A stretch of DNA of 64,000 bases, taken from Hermatobates lingyangjiaoensis. Lineage: Eukaryota > Arthropoda > Insecta > Hemiptera > Hermatobatidae. Every line of letters starts with the position of its first letter. Position 1 is the first letter of the stretch. The DNA lies in assembly GCA_026182355.1 (NCBI GenBank), contig JAPFBL010000223.1:310001-374000 (forward strand). Reading direction: 5' to 3'. Shown here in pieces: positions 24,177 through 36,000 of this stretch. The notes beneath the pieces are model-generated. The model did not search any database. It saw nothing but the letters and a program-made list of their open reading frames with translations, and had not been told where the DNA came from. The position numbers and the translations under genes are program-made.

Positions 24177-24491
24177 ATAGAGGCGGACATCATGACTGGG
24201 TATGGTATTGGGGAGTATGTGTGTATACCACGCATGCCATTGATTCCGAGCAACTATCTGTTTCCCTTCAAACGATTGCAAAGTCCCGTCAGAGTCTGTT
24301 TTGCAATGACGTTAACTAAGTCGCAAGGAGAAACTATATCTAACGCAGGAAATGAAGTGACTGAGACCAAGTTTTTCTCACATGGCCAACTGTAGTTTAC
24401 TTGCTCAAGAGTCAGAGGTTCCAACTCTTTGTTCTTCCGTGAACCTGAACGACAGACAGCTAATGTGATGTATACAGAGGCATTTGTTTAA
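24177..24491 (+). pseudogene. Helitron PIF1-like helicase C-terminus remnant
   Basis: The frame reads AIEADIMTGYGIGEYVCIPR, MPLIPSNYLFPFKRLQSPVR, VCFAMTLTKSQGETI..., FFSHGQL, TAG, FTCSRVRGSNSLFFREPERQ and TANVMYTEAFV. This is colinear with Helitron helicase ends: the FAMT.NKSQGQT motif and HGQLYVACSRV, where the stop falls at the Tyr position. It resolves recombination-type DNA in autonomous elements; here it is truncated and interrupted. Confidence 0.85.
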
Positions 24492-24600
24492 CACTGTACT
24501 AGTAATGGTATTTTCTACTATTCTACAATTTCTAATGGCATTTTGGGAAACCAAGTATAATGGAATTTTTGATTCCGTCAAAGACGGGTCTGTTTGCTAG

Positions 24601-25681
24601 TGTAGTTATAAATTTTAATGTAATTAAAATTTGGTATAACCTATGGTCATAATGTAAGTTTATTTTCTGAAACATACATTAAAAGGATAATTTTTGACAT
24701 TGAGTTTTAACTTACTTATGATTTTTTTGTGTCGTTGTTCACTATAAAGTATTTGCGAGGACGATGAAGCTAGTTCAATTCAAGGTTCACCAAACTAATT
24801 TTTTGTGATGTGTGCCTACCTGTGTAGGTAAGGTTTCTATCGAATGTGTTGCAACAAATCTATAACTTCAGGGTAAAAATTTATCCAGAACCTTTCTACT
24901 TGTAGAATACAGTTTAGTTATTCTATTTGATTTTCTGAAATAACTAAGGAAATTAGTATCATGATTGTTTTAATTGTGTTGGATAATAAAAAACGTAAGG
25001 AAATTGCAGAGAAAGTGGTCTTTTTTCTGAACCTTAATAAATTTTGCATTATTCTTAAGCTAATTGTTTGCCCTATATGACTGTCTTTGTGAAGAGTACA
25101 ATTGTGAAATAAGAAACACAATAGTCAGTTTACAGGCAGTTTTTTGGACGTTAAAATTTAAGAAATGATACTGGGTGAGAATATTTGTAAATTTGACCAT
25201 TGAAGTTTTAGCAGCCGCGATCTGACAGAACACCTTGTCTGCTTTTCATTATTCACTGAATAGTAGTGCTCAGTCAAATCTATGACTGCACATTATGGAG
25301 CAATTTCAATTGTGTAATTAAAAGAGAACTTCATTTAAAATAATACTTAAATATTGGTTTTGGTTGAAATAAAAAAGTGGATACGGATACAGAGCTTCCA
25401 CGTAAAAAAGCATCGACCTGGTTTGTCATAATTTTTCGGTATCGCCGAAAAGGCCCAGGTACGCTATGTTACGAGTATACCAAAGCAGGTTGAAATAAAA
25501 AAAAAACTTTCTTAAATATTTTTAAATTACATTAATTTAAAGATAATGCATTTTACATTTCTTTAATACTTAGGAATTAAGTCTTATCTAAGAAAGAGTA
25601 TGTACATTGTGGGTAGGGAGTACTGAGGAGTATGGTTTACTTTAGAGGGCTTGTCGGGAAGGTGGCGGTTTGTACAGACAA
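24601..25681. other. 3' flank of the Skeletor-like gene
   Basis: No coding signal. TTTAAT at 25562-25567 (ATTAAA on the minus strand), 115 bases past the stop, is the best poly(A) signal candidate. A 25.40-25.49 kb patch is more GC-rich (TCGCCGAAAAGGCCCAGG) but unassigned. Confidence 0.5.
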
Positions 25682-27237
25682 CTAGATGAGGAGAAAGGGG
25701 AGGGCAGTTGAAAGGAGGAGTGTAGTAAAGGCGAGACTGCGGGGGACCGCCTGGGAGGCGTGCTCATGGTGGTGCATGCTGTGGTCATGGTCGTGCATGC
25801 TGTGGTCATGATCATGCATGCTGTGGTCATGATCATGCATGCTGTGGTCATGATCATCGTGTCCTTCATGGCCAGGCTCATGATGTGCTGACCGTCTTTC
25901 CCTTTTCTTTATATTCTCTTCTTCCTTGTCATTTTCAACTTGAAAGTCATCATCACCTTCAAGATCCTCCTCTATATCTTCTTCGCTCTCAAGTTTTGTT
26001 TCATCTGAGCGCATATTGATTTGCGGAACACCAACAACGATATCAGGCACTCTTGATTCTTTAAAAGGTTTATATTTGGCAGAAGAATATTGTGAATTTG
26101 GCGGAACATAAAATCGTTCATCAATAGATTCGTCCAAAGGAACTTCTTCCCTTGAGATAGGTCTGTTGATTGGCTTGCGAAGGAATTTCTTTTGTGATGA
26201 GGCCGGTTTTTTGTTTTGTTTCAGGCTGCTATCAAGTGGAGAAGGGATGAACATAGGTTCAAACATTTGGTTTTGAGACTTGGGGTCATTTTGCTTATCC
26301 ATTCGGATGACTCCAATATCCTCATCTTCTTCATAATCGTCATAAGCGATGCGTTCCTGGGCGTGATTTGGTATTATAGGTTTGAATCCTCCTTCAATAA
26401 CAAGGGAGCCCGGGTTAAAGCCAGTGTTGACGGCTATTGGCATCCTGGTGGCAGTGAGAGGGATGTCTTCGCTGCCTTGTGCGGCAAGTTGCTGTACCGG
26501 TTGTTTATTGATTTTGATTTCAGAAGGAAGTTCTGGCTTTCTGGGTTTCTGTGAGTACACAGGTTTGGCTGGTAAGCGCTGTGCAATGACTCCTTGCATG
26601 GGAGGCCTGGGCATGTGATGGTGCATTAACATGCCTGGTCGAGGTTGTGGAGGCATTCTCATCGGTGGTTTCTTCACCATCATGGGCCTCGGAGGACCAA
26701 CTGGCCCCATGAGTGGTCGATGCGGAGGGCCGCCCATCAGTGGCACCTTCAGTGGCTGGGGTCTTGGCCTCATCAGCACCATGTTTGGCCGCATGCCTGG
26801 TGGAGGCACTCTATTGTTGTATCCAAGACGCACGGGGCCTGGAAGTGGCACTTTGTTCCCTACCAAAGGCATTGGGGATCCCACTTCCACACTACTCAAC
26901 GTTACATTGTAGCTTTCAGTAGGCCTGGGTGCAGCAGTACTCCCTTCATCTATATCTTCATTAACCGGTATTACCTTGGATGTTTCATTTCCCTCCAGAA
27001 TGTTTTCAGTGGTCGTCATCGGCTTAACGATTTCATAAGGGAAACCTCCTTTGTACGGGGACTTGTGGTTAATGGCTACAAGAGTCTGGGGTCAGGTTTT
27101 ACTCTGGTAGACACTTTGATGCTAGGCCTGCTAAAGGGTTCTTCATCACTTCCACTTGGGCCAGAGGCAGAAGTCGACGGCAAGTCGCACCGGTCCAACA
27201 CGTTGATTTTCCATCCCATGTAACGATGGAAGAAACA
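25682..27237 (-). CDS. Skeletor: Skeletor-like terminal exon: Pro/Met-rich, acidic, His-rich tail
   Basis: It starts CFFHRYMGWKINVLDRCDLP after acceptor TTTGCAG. The opening frame stops at TAG 27078-27076, right after KPDP. In the -1 frame the protein continues QTLVAINHKSPYKGGFPYEI, then the long open stretch (MTTTENILEG...) to TAG at 25684-25682. Restoring one C in the CCCC run (27088-27091) makes one frame of about 518 codons. Segments: a Pro/Met/Gly/Arg-rich region, acidic stretches (YDDYEEDEDIG), a basic RERR site, four HDHDHSM-type heptads, and a hydrophobic last 16 residues without a basic end, as in GPI signals. An ATTAAA-type signal lies near 25567-25562. Confidence 0.9.
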
Positions 27238-30200
27238 CTGCAAACAATACCATTCATGTCACAATTTTTATGCTCAAGTTAGCAGATATATACTACATAT
27301 TTATGCACCTAGGGAATAATGAAGTCTACTATTTCCCGAGTGTTTTAGTTGATTACTGAGGCAACGCCGAAGGAATCAAGGCTAATAAATCCCGAACTTA
27401 GCAGAAGGATTAATGCTTATTAACTCCCAAGGTGAAGCCGATGGAGATAACTGTTACATGAGAGGAAATAACTGCTCATTAGTCTCGAGGTGCATACAAT
27501 ATTTTACCTCCAGAAAAGGCTCTATAATAATAATTAAGTGTTAATCAATATAAAAGCAATTTATAATCACTCTTTATAATCCAAAATAAAAGTTTAAGAA
27601 AGCTAAACAAAGTATGTAAACAAAACAGAGTGTAATAATTAACAGGTGTATTAACTGACTCTTCCCGATCTCATTTCTCTTCGTATCTAAAATTCAATAC
27701 CAACAAAATAATTAGGTTGGACAACCTGGACTAAATCCCAGTTTTTTTCATTATTACCCCGTTTTGAAGTGCGGGGATTAAATATCTTACATTATTACAC
27801 GAAAACTAGACGTAAAATGTTACTTTTCGTCCTTTCTGGAGGAAAAAAAAAACATTTAATCGAATCATTCACTGAAAATATGTGTAGTCAGTATCCAAGT
27901 ATTTCTTGATTCCCTCGTTATTGAAATTTTTAAAATCTCTTTCAAATCATAATGAAATGTGATGAAGAATTTTTCATTGGCCCAATCGAAACAGAAAGTC
28001 CCTTACGACCAAAATTCAGTTGGTTTTACGAATTAATGGATTTAAATATGTATTTGTAAAGATTATTACAGTTATAAAGGCAAAACAAATAAGTCTTTGG
28101 TCCTATTTGTGTTTTAGGCCATGTGGCCTAAAAGAACACAATTTATTCAAGTTAGATGATGACAGTATATGACTAACTATCTTGTATTCAGCTTAATAAG
28201 GTTAAATGTGGAGCTATTTATCTACTTCTCGAGACCTTCATGGAGAGATCAGGGAGATTTTCTTTAGAGTAGGTCAAGGTCACCTGGGGTTGGCAAAAAA
28301 GACCCATTTGGTGGCCCTACTTGCCGGGACTTTGGTCTCCTCACCCTAGACCAGAGTTTTTCAAACTTTTTTCGACGCGGAACCCTTTTTGCTTCAGTAA
28401 CTTTCCCAGGAACCCCAGACTCTAATGATTTTATACAATTATAATATAAATATTTTCATATGATTTTATAAATAATATGTATGTTTAAAAATAATTAAAA
28501 AGTAATATTACTAAAATGGGTATTTTTCGGAGAAAAATTCAGAACTAAAAGATTTGAATTTTCATATTTTCTACAAGAGCATAATACATAAAACAGAATT
28601 ACTAGCAATTTTAACACAGTTTGTTTTGTAATCATTTTTGGCTTTATAGTTGAGAGTTTGATTCTCAAGTCAGCCCCAGCATTAAGTCCACTTCGGAATT
28701 TGGTTTCTATGGCAGTTTAAAGGGAAAATCCAGTTTCACATAAGTATGTAGTGAAATGGCAGCAATGTGTGAAGTGCTATTTTTGCAACAGCAGGAAATT
28801 CGGGAATCAGATAGTTCCAAAAACTGACTAGTTATCCTAAATATGAATAAAATTTTGACCACTTCTACTTATGGGTATATGTAGATATAAACTTTATTCG
28901 GTTTCATGATTCACAAGAAATATAGAATAAATCCATATCCAAAAAAAAATTTTTTTAGAAAAATGTTTTCTCTAAATGTTTTTCGTGGAACCCCCGACAG
29001 TCTGTTAAGGAACTCCTGGGAGTTCCGCGGAACCCACTTTGAGAATCTCTGCCCTATACATTACATTACATTATAACAGTATATATGGCATATATATATC
29101 GCTTCTAGTTGTACTAGTTTGCCTAGTATATTTCTTTAATCATTACACAACATAACTCGTACAACTTAATTAAGACTCATTTATTATTACTCTACAGTTC
29201 ATCAAATTAATATGACATTAAAAATTAATATTAAAACGGCATTTATCGTTTTGTTTTGTCCTACTTTCCTTAATATCCGTTGGAATTAATAAATTTAATA
29301 ACTTCTACACAGTTATGGAGTAAATATAACATACTTTATAAAATTCAATTCAAATGTAAATATTTTTACCATTTTTCTTAAGTATGTTGGAATTAAAATA
29401 TTTTAGTTTTAAGATATTATCATAATAGCTGTAAAAATAATAAAATATTCTACATTTGTTGGAAATACCCAGGGTATTCATACCCTGAAACATAATAGAA
29501 GCTAATTACATTGGAAACCAGTTGAGTAAGAATTATAACTGTTTTTGAGTTCTAGCTATAAATCTACTTGTATTATATGTTACCTATCAAGCTGGTATCA
29601 AGATCTGAAAACTCAGATAACCTTTCACGTAACCGGTTCTTTAAAAGTCGGTCTCCTTGAAGCAGGTTACTCACTTTTTGCGTGATTCTATAATTACTTG
29701 CTTATGAAAAAGATTATTTTATATTTTTTATATTTGATTTAGACGTCTTTTGAAAGTATATTTATATGTAAACAATCTTCATAGAAAAAAATACACAGAA
29801 ATAAAAACAGAAACTCACTACTATATTTCGATGGTCTCGTCATCAGGAAGATAGATGTGAATCGCTCCGAAGACTGGCAAAGACTTCGGAGCGATTTACA
29901 TGTTTCATTTCTGTGCGTTCTTTCTGTGAAGATTGTTTATTTAGTTCGTGAAACCGTATCATTTAATTGGCTATATATATATAAAACCAGAGTTGGGTTT
30001 TGCCTCTGACAAAGGTCGCGTGTTACAGTTGAAAGATCTTCGTCATTTTTTACCATTTTTTATAGGGTTTTGAACATATATATATATATATATATATAGT
30101 TCAATGTACATAAAGAAACGTAGGGAAATTGAAAACACACACTTACAGTCTCTAAGTGTGTGTTTTTAATTTCCCTACGTTTCTTTATGTACATTGAACT

Positions 30201-32488
30201 GTATTTGTCCATTTCGGATCGTATTTTCATCAAAAAAGTGTATTATAATATTAATAATATATATAATTATTGATAAAAAGTATCGACCGTGGAATAGAAA
30301 CAAAACTATAGTTTATCGGGACTCGGTCAGTTCTTCAGGTTCAAATTAAACTCTCATTGCCAACGTTTCGGTCTTTATTTAAAACCTTTTTCATAGGCAG
30401 AAGTATACATTTTGAAACAGAAAAACTAAGTATTACATTACAAATTATTTTACAAAGAAAAATAGTATGTGGATTTTTAACAACAACTGTAGTCTGAATG
30501 AACACGTGACACTGAACTGAAATAACCAAGCAAGGTAACCAAATTTCACCAGACAACCAAAAAGACAACCAGACAACAATGTTTAACACACCCGAATAAA
30601 TACTATTTAAATTTGAAATGTCACTTCTATAATTAATGGATGACTGGTCCTTTCTAACATATAACATTTCCAGAGTTTTCCTTTTCTGTTCATCCATTTC
30701 TTTGGCTGTTATTTTTATTGGCTAATATCACTTGACCAGCTCTTTTTCCAGTTAAATCCCGTTAGCAGGAAGATCTTAGTCTTTTTTCTCAATTCTTATT
30801 GTGGTTTGGAAGTTGATTGTTTTTCCACGTGTTTATTGTGTGTGAAATATTGTGGGTAAGCTTACCCTGTTACCCATGTGGAAGGAAGCTTATATCTTCA
30901 AACGGACGGTGTCGCCATGGGCTCACCACTGGGGGTAACCTTTGCCAACTTTTATATGTGTCACATGGAGAACCAGATTATGAATAAACTTGAGACAAGA
31001 CTCACTGTCTATTGCCGATACGTTGATGACTGCTTCGTTATAGTGAAAGATCAGAACGAACTCAACATGCTTAAAGAGATTTTCGAAGAAGAATCAGGTC
31101 TCAAATTCACCTCAGAAATTGCACTTAACAATAAAATCAACTTCCTCGACGTCAAGACAGATTACCATAATCGGAAACTTACTACATCAATTCACAAGAA
31201 GTCAACAAACTCTGCATCCTATCTTAATGCTAACAGTGAATGCCCACAACAGTACAAGAACTCACCAATAAAAGCTTTGATACATAGAGTCTATAAAACA
31301 ACAGAATATTGAAAACTATTTCCGAAGGACTACGAATTTACCGAATAGGGATTGAATTTACAAAACAATCCCTCATTAAAAACGGCTACTCCAACTCTCT
31401 CTTTGACAATATTTTAAAACAATATCTTAATTCCAAACACATCAGTCAAACTGATAACCATATAAGAGGCATATGTAAGTGATTTAACAAGGGTATTAGG
31501 AATTATATGTTTCAAAGGTTAGTAAATATATATTAATAGAGTACTTAATCTTCATACTTCGTATACTTGTAACTTAATCACAATTTGACTGGACTAGTTA
31601 TAGTACCCTTCCATTATCAAGTGCCTACATGTAGGTATTATGGTTATTCGTTCTAGCTATGAGGAGTAATTAAAAAAGAGATATCATTTCTAAATATTTA
31701 ATAAGGACATAAAAGAACCTCTAGTAAGTAGCAATTTTTTCTGTTTACAAGTGATAAATGTTTGGATAAGAGAATATCTTTTAGATTTCTATCGGCAAAT
31801 CACGGTCCACTGAATTAATCGTTACTTCTGTTCCTTAAGTTTAAAGATATCTATAAAGATGTGTGGCGCTTAAGTGTCCATGCATTAAAAAGGAATAGAG
31901 TCAATGTACTGGGAGGCATGTTAATGAATGTCCGGGAGAACAACTCTCTAGTCACATTGATGTAACCCACGATGAAGGTGATGACCTCATGCGCACATGT
32001 ATAACACCAAATAAGACTAGAGTGTAAGCAGAATAAATTAACCCTTACCACAGCCTTTTATTAATATGCACAGAAGTGAAATCAAGCCATTCGTATTAAA
32101 AAAAATGCATTTGAGGCATTTTTGAAGGGTTGCAGTTGTAATTAACAGAATACAATACTAAAAGGCTTACCTGATAATAGACAGTGTCAGGAGTGTTTTC
32201 ATCTGGTGTCCACTCAATAAAGCTGGGGTTGCCAAAGCCACAGACCAAAGTTAAAGTTCGCTGATAAGCCCCAAAGGAATCGTAGTAGTCGGCATCAGGA
32301 CCATCAGGGTCTGGAGTCCAGTTGCAAAGACGTCCTGTTCCTGTCGGCACTGCTTCGCCCTTTTGGTTTAGCTTGATTCCAGCAAATACTCGTACTTTCT
32401 GCCAACACAATGAAACTCTCAGATTCTCATAGACCAAACCTCGATAAAAAACAAAAATTGTGTTCAATATATGTAGTCGAGATAAGAA

Positions 32489-32535
<47 letters not shown>

Positions 32536-32952
32536 ATTTCACATAAACACGTGAAATAACAATCAGTTGGGTTTTTGACTCTGACGAAGACCGCTTGTTA
32601 CGGTTGAAAGATCTTTGTCTTGTTTCGCATTTCATATTGTGGTTTAATCATATATGTATATATATCCACTTAAAATCGAAAAAACGATCCAAACCGGACG
32701 CAAATTTGTGAACTGATCTTCATTTGTGAACTGATATATATATAAAGATTTCACATAAACACGTGAAATAACAATCAATGATCAAACCACAATAAGAAAA
32801 TGGGAAAGCAAGACTAAGATCTTTCAATCGTAACAAGCGGTCTTCGTATAGAGTATAGTGTTTCAGTTGGGTTTTTGACTCTGACGAAGACCACTTGTTA
32901 CGGTTGAAAGATCTTAGTCTTGCTTTCCCATTTTTTTATTGTGGTTTGATCA

Positions 32953-33001
<49 letters not shown>

Positions 33002-36000
33002 CGACCGCCTTGGAATTGAAACTACTGTCTGGAACTCTGAGATACCCACAATCTTGATCGCAATACCTCTTCTTCTTCCCTTCTATTGTTTTTATTTGTG
33101 TAATACTGTTTTTAAACGGATTTTGCATCTGTAATATTTGCCAATTAAAAGTAAATGTATTTTACATTTTTCAAAACTTATTTTAAAAGTGGTTGAAAGT
33201 TTATTATATTTCTTTTGTATTCAGTCGATTAATTTAACTTTTTTTTTTTTAATAATTTGAATTATACGTTTTTGTTTTGAAAAAAAAAATTGGTTTTCTA
33301 TGATGATGACTGTTTATATAATATGTATACACATACACGTATTGTAATAAGATGAAAACCTGGGACTAATAACAGCTGTCTAAAAATTAGATCCTACATT
33401 ATAATCGATGAAAATAAATGTTTTGAGGACTTTCTGGAATTTTGAAGGTTAAAGGATTAATAACGACCAGCGGGGGGCATATTTGAAGGATTTTATAATA
33501 AAGGATAATGATAAAACATAAAACTTCAGTTTCTAAAATTCATAATTTAATAAGTAACATGTTTCGTAAATCTATGTGGTAATTTTTAGTCGACAGATTT
33601 TCATGTTGTATTCTATATAAAGTAGAGGTAAGATCGGACTAAAAAATCTAGCCCTATCCGGCCCGAGCCCGACATCTATGTATCGGGTATATATTGGAGT
33701 TTATTCTTCACCAGCCAAGCAAATCTCGGTCATCTGTTTTATCTAAAATCTTTATTTTGTAACAAATATTCCTTAGTTTAATATCCATACATCGTTTTAG
33801 TATACATAATATAGAAATATATACAGTAAACACTCGCTACTTCGCGGTTCAGTTTTTGCGGGTTCAGTGTTTCGCGGAGTCCTGAAATGTTCAATTAAAA
33901 ATTAAAAAATATAAAAAAAAATATTCAACTATAATTGCAGTAAAAAATAAAAAAAATACAACTCGTAATGAAAAAGTATAGTAGTTAGTATTAGAGAAGA
34001 AAATATACAGGATTCTTCTTGTACGATCGAGAAAGATATCAAACAACCAGTGACTTGCTGGGTCAAAATATATTCTACAGTATTAAATTAAAGGTTGATA
34101 AAAGCTATTAAAAAATATTCAATAAAGACTAAAAAATAATGAAAAATATTAAAACATAATCAATTGTAACAAGAGAATAATAAAAATATCAAAAAATAGA
34201 CCTTCTCATCTATAAATTAAAATAAAGGATAATTACGATTTATTTTATTTTATTTACTTGCATTATTACTTACTGTACCTACATTACATTACGGGTATAA
34301 TCTCTCTCTCTCTTTCTCTCTTATAGTCGGTAAAGACGTAATTTTTTTTATTAATTACTTTTATTTTTTTCGTTTTGTTTTTCATTTTTATTCACAACAC
34401 AGTACAGTATTCAGTAAGGTCAGAATTCTCTCGCTGTTGGAAAGGTCGTTGTTTGAGCTTTAGAGGCTTTTATAAAGGCGCGGCCATTATTCGCGGGTGT
34501 CTTCTGTCCCCATTATCCGAGAAAAGTGAGGGTTTACTGTATTTATTAAAAAGAAACCTCGACCCGGCTAGATTAGGGACTGATAAGTTTTCAACTCTGT
34601 TGCAGCAGAAAATGTTTATTATTTTGTGCCCAACTCGGGTCGGGTCTAGCTTAAGATCTTAGCTCGAATATAAAGTATAACAAACAACATTTATTTTGAA
34701 AGATAACTTCAAAATTATTTTATCCTTTTAAAAGAATATTTTTATACAGATATGTTTATCTGACATGAAAAACTGATTAGAATAAGAAGAAAAAAAAAAT
34801 TAAATTTAGCAATCAGACTCTAGTAAAACCCTTAGAAGTATTAATGAAAAAAAAAAGAAAATTATTAAGAACCATACTCAAAGCTGTTAGATTACAAAAC
34901 ACACAATGAAGAAGCATCATAGACTTGGAAATGAAGAAGTTATGGGAGTGATGAAAAACAGAAGCAGCCAGGACTTAACGGCTTTAGATTAATTTGCCTA
35001 CGCGACTACACCACAACTCTAAAAAAACAAAATAATATAGCAAATTCACCTATTTTAATACAAATTCCTGATTTACAAGGAATATACTGTGACAGTGCTA
35101 GATTAGGGACTGATAAGTTCTTAACACTGTTTCCATTCTTTAGTAGATTTTTTTCCAATTAGAATATGTCACAGCAGAAAATGCTTATTAACTCAATTTA
35201 TACCTTCTATATGAAAAGTAGAGTAATCAATGTATTGCATCCTATCAAAAATTTTATATCGAGTTTTCGATGTCAAATATACCTTTTGAGGTACCGTGAA
35301 ACAAGTAAGTAAATTTTACGAATTTGTGGCGCACGTACACTGTGTAGGGATGGGCGTGTATCTAATTTGCTGAACTGGTTAATGTTTGAAGGATTATTTT
35401 GATATTAAACCAAAAAACAGTCGTTTTAGTGTAAATGAACAGTATAGTGTATGGGTAATATTACATCATGGGAAGTCCTCTTCATTGCCTATAAACACCA
35501 GAGTGTTTGTGTAAGAATAGTCGAAGTTAAAAGTAATATTTTCAAAATTATATATTTTTTTTTTAATTTTCATAAAATTTGCATGAAAACAGTCAAAAAG
35601 TTATGACTAATATGGTATGTTTGCTTAATTTGTTATGTTTTTTCATTTTCATAGTATTTGGCTGATAGTAGTCAAAGCGTGAACAATAATACTGTAGGTT
35701 TGCTGAATTTGTATTTTTTTTATATTTTCATAGTAGTCGTGCTAGAATAGTCAAAACCAGAAGACAAATACGAAGGGTTTGCTAAATTTGATAAAGTTAT
35801 TCACTTTCATAGTATTTTATGTGAGAATAGTCGAAAAGTGAAGAGTAATGCTGTAAATTTTCAAAATAATATATTTATTTTTATTTTCATAGAAGTTTCA
35901 TGAAAATTGTGAAAAATTTGTTGTGGGACTAATCGTTATATAAAGTGAAAAAAATTTACTTTTTTTTTACAAATAGAAGATCACTCATGCACAAAAAATA

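Larger units (their letters stand above)
23301..24600 (+). mobile_element. Helitron with helicase remnant
   Basis: The right end has the classic Helitron layout: a small hairpin (CGTC AAA GACG, about 24576-24586), about 10 bases, then CTAG (24597-24600) followed by T. The left end TTTATATAAATAAAAG after AAA is a degraded version of the TC(T)-ATATATAAA start seen in the intact copy at 41420. It contains a broken PIF1-type helicase tail and a two-copy tandem segment of about 123 bp at 23431-23640. Confidence 0.75.
32530..33000. repeat. Two adjacent family A repeats between TA microsatellites
   Basis: A single plus-strand arm (32534-32650) is followed by a foldback (32735-32955), with TA runs at about 32490-32531 and 32947-33000. 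IYIYIY reading frames here are microsatellite artefacts. Confidence 0.85.

Noticed and set aside
26216..27223. Several plus-strand ORFs up to 192 residues
   Set aside because: Antisense shadows of the GC-rich Skeletor terminal exon; their low-complexity residues mirror the Pro/Met-rich strand.
32096..32635. 179-residue minus-strand ORF with IYIYIY
   Set aside because: Joins a real exon (32171-32398) to a TA microsatellite and a hammerhead repeat; splice sites bound the exon.
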